This document shows, one piece after another, positions 42,967-55,419 of a DNA stretch of 59,070 bases (position 1 is its first letter; each line of letters starts with the position of its first letter). The DNA lies in contig FN648514.1 in assembly GCA_000310025.1 (NCBI GenBank), forward strand, positions 127,743-186,812, in the 5' to 3' direction. The position numbers and the translations under genes were made by a program. This stretch comes from Ectocarpus siliculosus (taxonomy: Eukaryota; Sar; Phaeophyceae; Ectocarpales; Ectocarpaceae). A model generated the notes under the pieces. It was not told the DNA's origin and searched no databases. It was given only the letters and a program-made list of their open reading frames with translations.

Positions 42967-44984
42967 TTCTAGAGATACTCCCTAGTACTAACCACACCAC
43001 GCATGTGAGCGACATACGAGGTAGAGGCCGCTCTTTTTTTCGTGCAAGAGTCGAATATGACATGATTTTTCGTCACCTGATGAACGCAAGTCATAAACCG
43101 AAAAGCTGCAAAGTTATCATATCACATGTTTGTGGAGGTCTGCCGACGCAAGTAGTATTGGTTAACCCATCCGGCTGCACTACAGCAGCTGACTTCGAGT
43201 CGTTGTCGATCAATTGTTGTCCCGCGTGTTGTTGCAATTAATTACGTGCCGCAGGCAGAGCGTGTGTGAACACAAGCACGATGCATACCTTCCACACACA
43301 CCTCCTCCCCCGCGCTGAGCCAGCCCAACCCCAGCAAAACTTCTCTTCCCACCCTGCCCGTTTTGACAGCGGCTTGATTGACTCGAAAGGCTATCACGTA
43401 GGACAGCAACAGTGGCACCAGCCTCGAGCAGCGACACAGTAATCAATCATCGTCGACTGGGAGAGGTAAGAGTTTTCGATTTTCCCTCTTAAGATCGTAG
43501 TCGTGGGCTTTTGTCCCAAAACCTCGTTGAAGTTTTCCGGGGCGCAGACGAAGAAGACAGAAATCCGGACATACTACTACATGAAGGGGCGCTTTGCGAC
43601 GTACCGCTCGGCGGTCGTCCCTACGCTCGTAGGCTGTATGGCGATGAGAAGTGTGTGCGGCAAGCTTATGTGCGGGTGGAGGTTTGAGATGAGAGGAAGG
43701 ATCTGATGTGTAAGAAAAGTTGTGTTCATTCATTCGTTCGAAGAGCGGAGACGCACAAAAAAAAAATCAAGTAATGCGACGGCCGGAGAACAGAAAATCA
43801 AACAGGCGTATTCGGCGAGAACAACACCGCAGAAAGCACAACGTCTAGTTTGTTGTACGGAGATCACGCGCACCAAAAAAGTACGCGCCCCAACACCACC
43901 GGAAAGTACCTGCATGTGCTAACACCACCACCGGAAAACAGTTTTTCTATGCGTTTGAGCAGGGAAACAATCTCCCGTACATGATCATGGTCATCATATA
44001 TATGTAGTAGTCGGGGGGATGGCACCGGGTGCGATCGATTTTACTTGATTGTGAATTTCTTTGTGTGTTGTGTCGCACCCTGGTGCGATCTCTCCGACCC
44101 CGGCGAGATGGCCAATGAAATGCTTTAGGAGTAAATTGGTTCCGGTTGAAGGGCACTCATTGACGGTTTTGATCACTTTATATACGTGGTTCTTCCCATG
44201 GTTGTGGATTGTTCACTATGGAGTAATGTAGGTGTTGGGCAGGCGTGCCCAGCTCTGATCCGCCCCGAGTCCGAGGCCGGATTTGTTACCTCTTTTTCCA
44301 TTTTTTTTTCGCAGGCCCATGTCCATAGGGTTTGCCCAGAGCTCCCTACGTTGTTCGTTTGTATTCATCACACCAAATTCTTACTCTTCTTTCGGGGCCT
44401 TACCATGTGGGCTACGTACGGTGTTATGTACTCGAAGTTATCGCTCTATGTACTGTATGTAGTCCTCTTTTTCCTTCTTCCAACAGCAGTATGCTTCATC
44501 GAGTGGCAATCGTTGCCGTCGTCAATGGCTTGAACGAACTAATTAGTAGACGGATCGACTATTGCCGCACCGAATGAAGGATATAAATTGATTGGTCACG
44601 CCAATGGTGACGCGCGTCTTGGTTGTATGGGCAACAAATGCTTTGAACACGAAGTTTCTTGCATGATTAGAATATTAGTCTGCCCACGAAATGAAATGGT
44701 CGAGAGGTGGTCCCGGAGTACGTACTGTACTACAGTACAACAGAATGTAGTAAATGATTGAAAGCATCGTCCATAGCTGCGCAGCACACGTCGGCCGTTC
44801 TCGCAGTAGACCTACTCAATATCTGTCACACCGTATGCCCCCCCAGCCCACTGGTGGCGCGGGGGCCGATGCTTCACCCTCCCGTGCCCTCTCGCTCTTC
44901 GCGAACGTCTTCACCTCTTCGCGTCTTCGTTGCGTCTCCATACACCGTCCAATCTTGCTACTTCTAACTTCTTGTCTTCCTCCT
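42967..44984. other. Intergenic stretch, no gene recognised
   Basis: Open frames are short and motif-free. I cannot support an RNA gene or element here. Confidence 0.4.
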
Positions 44985-45090
44985 TTTTATTCCTAACTTC
45001 CCCTCAAACCCTCACCGTCATCCATCCCGGTGTGGCCGCCCACCCCATTGGGGGGCGGGGGGCCAATCCTTAACCCTAGTTGTTCCTACT
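44985..45090. repeat. GC-rich repeat, copy 2
   Basis: Contains TCACCGTCATCCATCCCGG, CACCCCATTGGGGGGCGGGG and CCAATCCTTAACCCTAG, parallel to copy 1 at 41695. Confidence 0.65.
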
Positions 45091-45807
45091 GGTATAAATC
45101 TTGCTGGTGACCCAGCAAGGACGATAAATCCCATCCCTCTCGACTTGGGTCACATCCCGGTCTTCTCGTCCAGAGCCCGCGGCCGCGTGTCCTGTCTTTC
45201 CTTCTGCTAGAATCCCGCGTGTCACGAAATGGTAGCGAAGACTAATATTTTTCACACTCGTGACCCCAGGAATTCCGACAGAAAATACAGCTTAATCTAG
45301 TATTCGACCGTCACCACAATAATAAAGCCCAGTTCGTTCTTGCTACTCGACGAAGAAACTTTCCTGTCACGACACGACCGCCCCCAGTATGTGTACAACA
45401 TGTTGACATACGGATTCGAAATTGGATAGTTTTACTGTCTACCTTTGAGGAGTCGTGTAGACGGCTTGACCCAAATCGAACCTCGGCGGCAAGTACATGA
45501 AACGGTCTTTCAGTCCGACATGCATGTGTCATCATGTTTTTCAGTCAGTTTCGATCTTCCATGCGCACCTCATTCGCATCTCCCACATTCCGAGCGCGGC
45601 TCTGTACGTGCCAGCCCCCTCTCCCGCCCCAAGGCCTCCATTGGGCTTCCCACGGTCGGTGGTCGGAGCAGGTGAGCCGCCCGTCTTCTCTATCGTTAGG
45701 GTATTCCGGTGTGATGATGGCACATCGGTGTTCTCGCAGTGGTGCATGGAATGCGCGTACCTGATTTTGGGTCAATGGCATGTTCGGCGGTGTGGTGTGG
45801 GTGTATT

Positions 45808-45961
45808 TTTTATTAATACCATCGACCGCGCTAACCGGCTGACAAATTAAAATACGTCAGTCTTAGTGCGGCTGAAACACCAAACACTTCGAAATGCCAT
45901 TAACTTGGACCCCGTGAGGGAGCGGCATGGGGGAGACTAACCTATTCCCCGGATCAAAGAC
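45808..45961. repeat. Dispersed repeat family D, copy 2
   Basis: Contains CCATCGACCGCGCTAACCGG, CAGTCTTAGTGCGGC, GGACCCCGTGAGGGAGCGGC and GGATCAAAGACAG. Not followed by the hydrophobic ORF. Confidence 0.75.
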
Positions 45962-48603
45962 AGGTGTGGGTGTATGCGTGTGTACGTAAAACTCTGGAAG
46001 AAAGGGTACCCAACTCAACCGGCGCAGTGGGAGTCAGTTGGTGTCCCCCGCAGCCGTGCGACATGTACCCTCGGGAGACGTCTGCCTGCAGCTCCACCGA
46101 ACAGCGTTCGGAGACGTTGTTAAAAAATTGGTTGAACAACTCCATCACGAACCTGACTTAACCAACCAGTCTGTGGAGTGTCCAACGCCCGCGATCTTTG
46201 TTTTCACTCCGCCTGTGCTACAAAGCACCCGTACGCTGTTCAGGCTGGTAGCAGTCAGAGTACGCCACCAGGCATGTGTGCCGGTGTTTCTTGCGCTGTG
46301 CGTGACTAGCTCTGTGGGCGGCTCGCCTTTGGGCCAAGTACAACAGCAGTAGGTCCATGTGCGTGGTGTGTGTCGACACTATTCCATCGAGAAAGGTGGT
46401 ACTGTACCGTAGGTGCATCCATTGTGTCTATTGTATTCTCACCGGTCAAGCCTGCCAAGACCGCGGATGTCTAGGGTGCAGTTGTACACGGCACACTTCC
46501 TGAAACGCACTGCTGTCAGTCCGTCGGCAACTGCGGAACGCACATCCGCGATGTCGCCTTCTTCGTTGACCTGCTGGCAGCACAAGCCTCACGTAGGTGT
46601 GCTTGGTCCACAGGGCTTAATTTCCAAGACGCTCAAGGATTCTATCCACTAGCTCGTGCAGTCCTACCCAATAGTTCGCTCCCCCCAGGCTCCCTTTCAT
46701 GTCAAGGATCCCAACCTCTTGCGGATTGTCCACAGCCGCTGTCTGTCACGGTGGTGGGAACCAGAAGAATGGTCCTGCAGTGTATCGTCGATGGTGTACC
46801 GTGTTCAGTTCGGGCGTCAAAAGTGCAAACATTACAATAAACTAAGGTTAAGTATTTAGCCCCGGGCTACAGTAGATCGTTGCCGACCAAAAAACAAATT
46901 CCCCCCGTGTATTTCAATTTCCCCCCGGGGTACCAGTTTCCCAAGCGTTCCCCCCAGGGCGGGTGCATTTCCCTTACTTTGTGAGTCGATTTTGTTGCAT
47001 CACGGAGCACAAAAAGCATGATACGGGACGGAAAATTCATTTGCAGATCTACGCTTCCAGCGAGATCTAGGTGTACCGTTTGCCACTTGGCCCTCGCCGT
47101 GGTTTTATGGGTGAAATGCTTTCGTTTTGTTGTCAATTTCTTGCATTTATCATCCCTGGAGTCAGCTGAAACGTATCACAGCATGCTGACGAAACCTTGC
47201 GCACAAAGGGACAAAATAATCGTATTCATTTATTTTTGGATCTCACAACTCAAGGTAGGGCCGAACCATAAAAATAATTTGCTCCTGCGGACAAACTGCG
47301 AATTCTTGTGTATGTGCTTAGGCAATGGTACCTGTTGCTCTCTTTTTTCTCTTCTTACGTTACACCTCCCTCTGCTTGTTGAAACCTTGCCTGTAAACCT
47401 AATCCATCTCAGTTTCGCCACTCTCTCTCTCTGTGTAGGGGTTAGGGTTAGCAAGACCTTGATATGGCGCAAGACTTTGGTACAAGGGAAATACGAAGCA
47501 AAAGAAACCGCCGGGAAAAGTAAGAAGTAAGACCGAAGAACAACAAAGACAAACAATGAAAGCCTTGCATCAGGGCGTGCTGCGGGCCCATGGTGTTAGG
47601 GTTAGGGTGTCGCTGCGCTTGGGTGGTTTATCGAAGTAGAGCACTTACGACACAAGTTCGTTTTGTCTGAGGAAGCGGGCATGGAGGTTTAACGGCATCC
47701 TCCCTTGGTATGCGGCGTACGATGCAAAAATTCGCATGTCTGAGGCCGTGGAGGTCTTTAGCTTTGTCTTCCACGGAAACGTTACCCCTTTGAGCAGTTC
47801 CCAACAACCAATAACGAAGTTTTCAACCAACGAAGACCACCATATTTCTCGACTACGAACGTTCCGATCGAGCGTTCGGTCCAACTTTTGCCGATTGATA
47901 TCACCCCAAACCACATCACCAAGCCCCTTGGTATGCAGCTCTTGTCTGACGGCTCAGTCCGCGGGGGGGCGACTTTCTGCCGGAAGGCATTTGGCGCCAT
48001 GTCCTGTAACTGGCTGGGGCAATGTACTCCTTGACGTTCTAGCCGCCGGTTTCATGGACCCTACTGATGCTGATTATCGTTCGCTTGCGCCGCGGAAGTG
48101 TCCTTCAGGTCTTCCTCAATATATTTTTCTTTCGTTCCTGCCGTACCGTAGCGGGTCATGGAGATTTCCTAATTGTTTCACTATCTGCAAGTTGCCGTCC
48201 GTTCCGCAGCTAGTGCGTGTCAACCGTTGATTGTTGAATTTTCAGGAAATTTCCTGTTGTTTAACACACCAGAGCTTACTGACTCTCGAGGTTCATCTCC
48301 CTCTGGGCGTTGTCCACATAATCGAGAATAGCCCGTTGACCGCACCAGGTCCTCTCTAGAAGATCCTGACGTCCACTGCAGATATGAATCTTGTTTCAAC
48401 TATTTCACGGCCTCTCGAAACGGCATCCCTTTTCCGATCAACTCTGCTTGGACCTTTTGCAAAAGTGCGTGTGTGTCGTTGAAAACGTGTCTCCACTGCT
48501 GTGCCCCTAACGATGCTGTCCATGCTGTGTCTCTGCTTTCCGAACCCGATTCGTTTTGAATTCCCCCCCTTCTTTCTATCTCCTCCTCGTTCGGTCATGT
48601 CTC
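45962..48603. other. Intergenic stretch with two short telomere-type motifs
   Basis: Contains GGGGTTAGGGTTAG at 47438-47451 and GTTAGGGTTAGGG at 47595-47607. Frames at 47645-48000 (minus) include VTFPWKTKLKTSTASDMRI and GRMPLNLHARFL, which look protein-like but unassignable. No supported gene. Confidence 0.4.
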
Positions 48604-51600
48604 ATGCAGGCAGTACACCTATTTGGAGCAATGCAACTAATGCATGAATTGGGATCTGTCCTGGCTCTTCTTGCATTCGTCAGCGGTGGCGGTGAGTGCT
48701 AGCTGTCCACGAGAATTTCGTGAGTCAAGCCTTAGTTTAAGGGCTCTGCGTGATGAATGCGACCTGTTAACAGAACGACAAATTGATCTTTTCCGCTGGG
48801 TTTCGAGTTGGCCCTACGATTCTACTACCAAGTACTCACCATCTGCCGGGCTGGCCGTAAGATGGTTGCGACGAGCTCCTTAGAAAGTCGATTGGTTGAC
48901 GTCTCGTTGTGATGAGTTATGCCTGAACGACGCACACACGGTCTTTCCAACTTGATATCACCCCGAACTTAGTCGCCGCCGCGTTCATTCCTCACGCACT
49001 CCGTCGGTGCTACCCTCTCGTTGCCACCGTTGGTGCTGTCCTCGGTGCTCCGATCTCGATATTTCGGCGATTCTCATTGAACTCGCTGAATTGTTTTGCA
49101 GATATGCCGATTCTGAATCGAGGTCAGGCATCGATTATCGACGATTCCAATTCCGATCATTCTTTTCAACACACGGGACAGCCAGACGAGACTTAGCCCC
49201 TTCAATTTGAGACGCACGGCGCCCCCCCCAAGCGCAAGCAGACTCGCAGCTACAACAGGCGCATAGCACAAAAAGGCGTATATCACAACAACCCTCTGTT
49301 TCTCTCAGTGGTTGTATCATCGCCAAATGGCATCCTCCCGGCTGTGGAATCAATCTTAGAACCACATACTCTTGGAAGACAGGGATAAGTCATTTTTCGT
49401 GGCAGCTGCTTGATCTACCGACGTGGGTGATAACCCGAACTTTAATCTCATCTCTCTGCAACGGGGGAGTGACGGTGCCGGAAATGGCGGTGTTCGAACC
49501 ATGCTTTCCCAATGTGATTCTGTTGGATTGTGCATCCTCGTCGTCGTGGAGCAGTCGAGCTCTGAGACAACATGTCCGGGGGGGGGATATGTCACCTACG
49601 GTATTTCCAATATCACGATGGAAATGTCGGCGACTTTGGTGACAATCGGGAAACCATCAAACATCGGCTTTTTGTTGGTCGGTGTTGGAAACAGCACATC
49701 GCCAACCGTTTTGCCGCCGATCTCCATCCGCAATCCGCAGCAAAAACAACGTCTTTGTTAATGAAAACCCGTTCACAACTCACGAAGTAGTACGGCCTTA
49801 CATCGAAACTCCTCCGATTCAATACGTGTTGCTTTTCTCTCTTGGGCGCCGTTGCAGCTTTCGCCAATGACAGCCAGTGCGTGCCTACGGGTGGTACGGT
49901 TTCCGACGGGCACTGCCACACTTCAGACAGTGGTTGTTGCGATCTTGCCTCCGAGTGCCTCGATGATGGTACCTGCGAGCTCCCCCTTTCCGTGTGCACT
50001 ACTGACAGCACCTGCGATGACGCCGAAGATTTCTGCGCGGGAGGATTCGCCTGCGTATCGCCGGACGACGTGGACCTAACTTCGTACGACCCCGGTACTT
50101 CGCCGTACCTGGGCGTCGTACAATATGAATCTCAAGAGTTCTTCCTTGTAGGGACGGGGAACCTCTCTTCGGACTCTTTCGTGGTAAACGAAATAGTAAG
50201 TTTCGACGAGGAGTTGGGTGCCAATGTGCACGTTGTCTTGGACGAATCGGGCCGACCTCTTTCGGCCTATCCTGAAGGATATGAAGACGAGGAGGTGATT
50301 TTTGTTTACGACAGGAGTGGGAACCTTGTCAGCGCAGTTGAGGCTGACGATGGCGACAGCGCTGGCGAGCGGAGACTGGTGTCTCTCCAGGACTCGACCT
50401 TGGTGCTTCACGGGCGCCAACTGCCGTGGTTTATACCGGTGATCGTTTTCCTGGTGAGGGCGATCCAATTGGCCAAAAAGGTCCGAACTGTCATCAAGAT
50501 CATCGAGAAGATTTTGGACATTGTGACGCCTGGTGAGAAATATTGGACACGAATACACACCGTTCGTACCACCTCAGAGCAATGCACTTCTTCACACCGT
50601 TCGTACCCCATGTGCACTGCGGCGGAGCCGCCTCAGGTCAGGGAAGTTCAACTGTTTCTACGACTTACCGGCGCAGGAAACAGTGCTCGGAAGTAGCTAC
50701 GATGCGTGTTCATTCGCTGATTCAACGTATCCTTGAACCTGTGGTAAAGAGCGTTATGTTGCATCGTATCAGAATCGACAATTCGTGACCCTTACCACTC
50801 AAGATTGGGCTACCACCACCTGTGCCTCCTTCGCCCACCAACTATCGTCTGCCCCATTTCTGTCGACCCCGCGTTCGAAATTCACGGGATCCTCTCTTTG
50901 CTACCCTCTTGGTGCCATCGCCTTCAGACCCGACCACAAGCACATCTTCAGACACGACGACAAGCACGTCAACCACATGTAAGATCAGCGGTGCGAAATC
51001 GTTTTGTTCGCTGCACCTACGTGTGTCGTAAGACATGGGAATATATTCAGTTGAGCCAGACGACGGCAAACTTAATCACTCGAACGGAGACTGCACACGC
51101 AAACCTCCTTCGGGTTTGGCGAATCGCCGCGCGGCAAAGAGTTGTTCCATGGGATGCAGAGACCTGTGTGTACCAGCGGTCCGGGACTCGAAGTCAGTAC
51201 CTGACGGCGTTTCCGCCGGTATTGTTTTTAGCTGGGGAATACGGTTGAAGTCGGGGTAGTGAGCTGGGTTGTCCACAGGATGATGGACCACTATTTGCTT
51301 GGTCGGAGATTCGGGGTACGACCGCTCATCATTCGTCCCGCCTCCGAGTGTTCCGAGTCGTCTCCAATACACACTTGGTACTCTTACGGGACTAGTTGTC
51401 GATGCTGACCTTCGCGGTGCCGTGGGAGTGTTGTTTTAGCTCTGATCATGATCGATCAAGTGCACTGCGGCGGGGACGCCTCAGGTCAGGGAAGTACAAC
51501 TACCACTATGACTCACCGACGCAGGAAACAGTGCTTGGAAGTACCTACGATGCGTGTTCATTCCGCTGATGCAACGTATCCTTGAACCTGTGGTAAAGAG

Positions 51601-53972
51601 GGTCTTGTTGCATCGTATCGCGTCAAATATACGTGATTCTTACCACTCCAGCTTGGGCTACAATCACCTGCTCCTCCTTCCCTCAAAAATTGACGTCTGC
51701 CCCAACTCTGTCGGCCCCGCGTTCGTGCCTCACGCATCCTTTCTGTGCTACCCTCTCGGCGCTGCCCTTGGTGCTATCGTCTTCAGGGACGACGTATACC
51801 ACTGGTACGATCACTGATGCTAAATGGTTAGGTTCGATGCAGCTACGTGTGTCGTAAGCAATGACTATATGGGTAGCGTATTCAGGCGTATTCAGCTGAC
51901 CCAGGCGACGGTAAACCAAACACGCGAGCGGAGACTGCACCCGTCAAATTATTTTGGTTAGGCGAATCTTCACGCGGTAATCAATTCTTTCATGCAACGC
52001 AGAGACCTGTGTGTACCAGGGGATGGTGTCTTTCCAGGACTCGCAGATAGTACTTGACGGCGTTTCTGGGCGCCAACTAAACTAACGGTGCTGATGAGGC
52101 TGGAGGAGACAATCACAGCCGGGGTAGTGAGTTTGGGTTGTCCCCAGGATGATGGACCACTATTTGCTTGGTCAGAGATAGTGGGTACGAATACCCACCG
52201 TTTGTCCCACCTCCGAGTATTTCGGGTGTCGTGAGAGTCTCCAATACACACTCGGTACTATGACGGGACTAGTGGTCGATGCTGACCTTCTCTGTGCCGT
52301 GGGAGTGTTGTTGTAGCTCTGATCATGATCGATCAAGTGCACTACGGCGGAGACGCCTCAGGTCAGGGAAGTACACCTGTCACTACGACTCACCGGCGCA
52401 GGCAACAGTGCTTGAAAGTACCCGCGATTCGTGCTCATTCCGGCGATCCGATGTATCCTTGAACCTGTGGTGAAGAGCGTCTTGTGCATCCTACCGGAAT
52501 CGACAAATCGTGATTCTTACCACTCCAGTTTGGGCTACAACCACCTGCGCCTCCGACATACCAGCTTTCGCCCTGTTCCTGGGCGGTAAAGTAAAGGCAT
52601 CGCGACCCGCAAACGAATTGAGACCTGTTTTACAGGTCCATAGGCATTATCTTCGATGGTTTTGAGCGGGCCCTACTATCCTACTCACCATTCGGCACAG
52701 AAACTGATTGACAAGAGACGCCGCTTTGTTGCTTTGCTGACAGAAGGAATAACCAAGAATGCCGACAAATTCCACATTCCGTATGTTTTTTATCCATGTA
52801 CAATGAGAAACACGTATAGGTCTTGAACGTGTGCTCGACTTCCATTGTCGAGTTGTTTCCAAGTAGAGGGGGACCGATCTAGGAAGACTTGGTGCGTTTG
52901 CGAAGAATCGTTGTGCTGCATGTTGTTTCGTTGATTATGGGCATCACGTCTAGTTTCTATTTCTCGTGCACTTTCCTCTCCCCAACTTGACCTACGGCTC
53001 TGCGATTCGTTTGCCTTAACCGCTCTCAAATGTTCCTCACGATACTCGTCAGGCAGCGCCACTGGAGATCCCCACATGCAAGGTCTTCGTGGCCAGAAAA
53101 TCAACTGGTCCGGGGTTGACGGCGGATGGTACTCCCTGGTCAAGGACGATGACGCCGATATCAACATCAACCTTCGCGTCACCGCTCCTCTGCCTGACGA
53201 GTTCCCCGACCGCCAGTTGATCACCAGCCTGGCCGTAATGTCGGAGGGACACTCTCTCGTCATCGAAGTGGAAAACCCTTACGCCACCGACACCGACGGT
53301 TGTCCTGAGAACGTTTCGCCCTGCCTTGCGAACGGCGGACTGCGCGTATTTGTCGACGGCCAGAAAGCAGATGCGCTCCTTCGATTCTCCAGGCAGTTGC
53401 CGGTTGCAGACGGTGCCATCTCAGTGTCTGCCTCTAACCTTCCGGTGGAGTGCCGGCAGTTTGGCGGTCATAAGATATGGGGGCGCATGTACCAGGAAAT
53501 GCTAGAGGGTAGGCGCCAGCTGGCCAACCGTGAAAGCTTCGAAGACTGGATCCTAAAGTCCGATCACATGCCGGCGCCCGGCTGGTGCGCCAAGTACATC
53601 GCCGAGAACGACCTCGCCGACATGCAATCTACCCACGCCATCTTCAAGATCGAGACGCCCACTCTCGCGGTGCGCCTCGATGCTGGCGTCAACCACCAGG
53701 GCGACGGGGAGCTACACTGGGATGGACGGGTTCTCCCTGACCTCGAGTTTTGGCAGATGGACGTTGTGGTGGACGGGCTGGACGTTGAGAACCCGGCGTT
53801 GTCCGGCCTCCTCGGTGAAACGGCCCGCCCGATGTACGACGAGAACGGGAAAGAGGTTAAGTCGGGGTTCGAAGCGTTCCGTGGCACCGTTGAGGACTAC
53901 CGCGTGTCCAGCGCTCTGGGCGTCCACTTTCCCCTTCTCCACAAACAGGAAAAGGAGGAGGGCCAGCAGTAA
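48604..53972 (+). CDS. Secreted cysteine-rich protein with GDPH motif, 3 exons
   Basis: Exons 48604-48691, 49858-50532 and 53053-53972, joined in phase 1 at both junctions, total 1683 nt (560 aa). Exon 1 encodes a signal peptide (MQLMHELGSVLALLAFVSGG within a 29-residue leader), with probable cleavage after AFA at the exon 1/2 join. Exon 2 starts with a region of ten cysteines including CC (residues about 33-100), then an acidic region and a hydrophobic, basic helix (LPWFIPVIVFLVRAIQLAKK). Exon 3 opens SATGDPHMQGLRGQ, like the GDPH signature that starts von Willebrand D-type domains, then GVDGGWYSLV. Likely extracellular or cell-wall associated. I do not recognise a named family. The GDPH/vWD link is inferred from the short motif only. 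Confidence 0.7.
49531..49608 (+). mobile_element. Arm of the MITE-like family in intron 1 of the secreted-protein gene
   Basis: Contains GCATCCTCGTCGTCGTGGAG, CGAGCTCTGAGAC, a nine-G run and ATGTCACCTACGGT. Left arm not clearly seen. Confidence 0.45.
49858..50532 (+). CDS. Exon 2 of the secreted gene: cysteine-rich module
   Basis: Residues about 30-254. The cysteine spacing begins SQCVPTGGTVSDGHC, SGCCDLASECLDDGTC and CTTDSTCDDAEDFC, with all ten cysteines before residue 100, suggesting a compact disulfide-bonded module. The later part holds FFLVGTGNLSSDSFVVNEIV and RRLVSLQDSTLVLHGRQLP; decayed copies of this last segment occur in the following intron. The donor CCTG|GTGAGA gives phase 1. 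Confidence 0.7.
50600..52580. repeat. Three tandem units of about 0.85 kb in intron 2 of the secreted gene
   Basis: The anchor CCTCAGGTCAGGGAAGT occurs at about 50632, 51480 and 52357 (spacing 848 and 877 bp). It is followed in each unit by GCAGGAAACAGTGCT-like sequence, CCTTGAACCTGTGGT-AAGAG, CATCGTATC and TTGGGCTAC. Units 2 and 3 also carry GATCATGATCGATCAAGTGC and a decayed exon-2 piece (about 51165-51235 and 52013-52080). One frame keeps a similar peptide (SPAQETVLGSTYDACSF-like) in all three, but stops and indels differ. Confidence 0.8.
53053..53972 (+). CDS. Exon 3 of the secreted gene: GDPH-type C-terminal domain
   Basis: A 306-codon terminal exon with an acceptor at CTCGTCAG|GCAGCG. 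It carries GDPHM, GVDGGWYSLVKDDDADINI, two paired cysteines (CPENVSPC), ECRQFGGHKIWGRMYQEM, DHMPAPGWCAKYIAEN and a GDGELHWDGRVLPDLEFWQ stretch, ending EKEEGQQ. The codon usage is GC-rich and steady with no frame breaks, unlike its intronic flank. This is the best supported part of the gene. Confidence 0.78.
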
Positions 53973-55419
53973 AACCCTGTTTATACGGCGGTCGGTATGA
54001 GACGCGGAGGCTCTTGGAGTATTCGTGTGATTTGTTGGGATCCCCCGTAACTTGGGCTCTCATGGGCTAGCTCTATGACAGGGGCACTCAGCACTAAATG
54101 TGGATCTACGGAAATCTGGGGGTTTTGTGTCCCGTTGGTATAGTAGGTGTTTTGCGTTTTTTTTTCTCTCGTGTAGTGTACGTGCAGCGTTCTTGCCATA
54201 CTTCTACCAAGAATGTTGGGGAGGTGAGCGTTTTGCAACGATCCTGGTAAGCAGCACGAGAATTTTCATTTCTTGCTTGGTGCAGTGACATATGAAGTCG
54301 GGGGGTTATGATCGGATGCACTGGTGATATTTAGTTTATTGTGTTATGGTTGGTATTTTGTCCTTTGTTCTCTGCATTCGCAACTATTGCGTTTTACCTG
54401 CGGAGCTGGTATGTTGCGCGTTTCGATTGTTTTTCCTGATGGTCAATAATAACATGTTGAAACATGGTTTTCGTTTGAAGATTCTCTTCAAGTGACAGTT
54501 ACGTTTCTACAGTATTGGCCACACGATCCGAAAAGGGATGTTGATTTCTTGCAGATGATTTCTGAGGGTAGTTCTCGTGTTTCGGGGTGTCTTGAGAAGT
54601 GCGGAGAGGCCATCTGGATGGTGTTCACAGCTAAGTTGTGTATGGTGGATTTTCGGTGGATGATCGAGAGATGAAGATGTGATGATGAGGTGGGCTCTCG
54701 TTGAATATTATATGTTTGATTGAGACGTTTTTGGATGGAAAGACTTGAAGTTTCGTAGAGAGTACCGTCTGGAGGGGATAGATTATTCGTATACCATATG
54801 GATGAAGCACTACGATTTGATATTCATTTCAACATTGCTGTACCTCGGACGATGGGGTTATATTAGGAAATCAATGACTTCGGAGGACAACGAACTTTTT
54901 ACTTTAGATAAATGTTTCGAATTGGAACGATAGATTTGGGATTGAAGTTGTTCCGGCCAAGTGCCGCGATCTGATCAAGCAGATTGTCTCTATAGCCTGT
55001 TTGGTGTACTCAGCACTAGATACGGATCAACGCAGATCTGGGGTTTCGTGTAGCATGAGAGTTATTTAAAACTCGATTCATGGACCGGCGGGACTTTTTT
55101 GGGCCTTTCGCTTCTCTGTACATTTTTGGTGAGAAAAAAGTCGTTTTCTTTTGTTTTATTTCGAATTGCTTCATTATTTCTTCGGTTTCTAAGCTACGTG
55201 TTGCGGAAAGAGACGCACGAAACGCTCATCGTCTCTCCGGCCGCGTTTGCTGCGAAGGCCGGCGTCAACTGTTACAAATCCATCTCTCTCCCCACAAATA
55301 CTAGCCGGGGGACTACGACTGCATCCGCAGGAGTCCCAAAACTGACCAAGTCCTCAAATGGTACACACCATTCTACAACACCCACATCGAGGTCAGTTTC
55401 TGGACGATTACAGAATAAG
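53973..55419. other. 3' flank of the secreted gene, AT-richer, no gene recognised
   Basis: Contains a direct repeat, CACTCAGCACTAAATGTGGA ... ATCTGGGGGTTT (54087) and ACTCAGCACTAGATACGGAT ... ATCTGGGGTTTCGTGT (55008), about 921 bp apart. No supported gene. Confidence 0.45.

Noticed and set aside
47645-48000. Protein-like minus-strand frames (e.g. GRMPLNLHARFL)
   Set aside because: Two overlapping frames with no recognisable family, no splice logic and no copies elsewhere in the window; not enough to call a gene.
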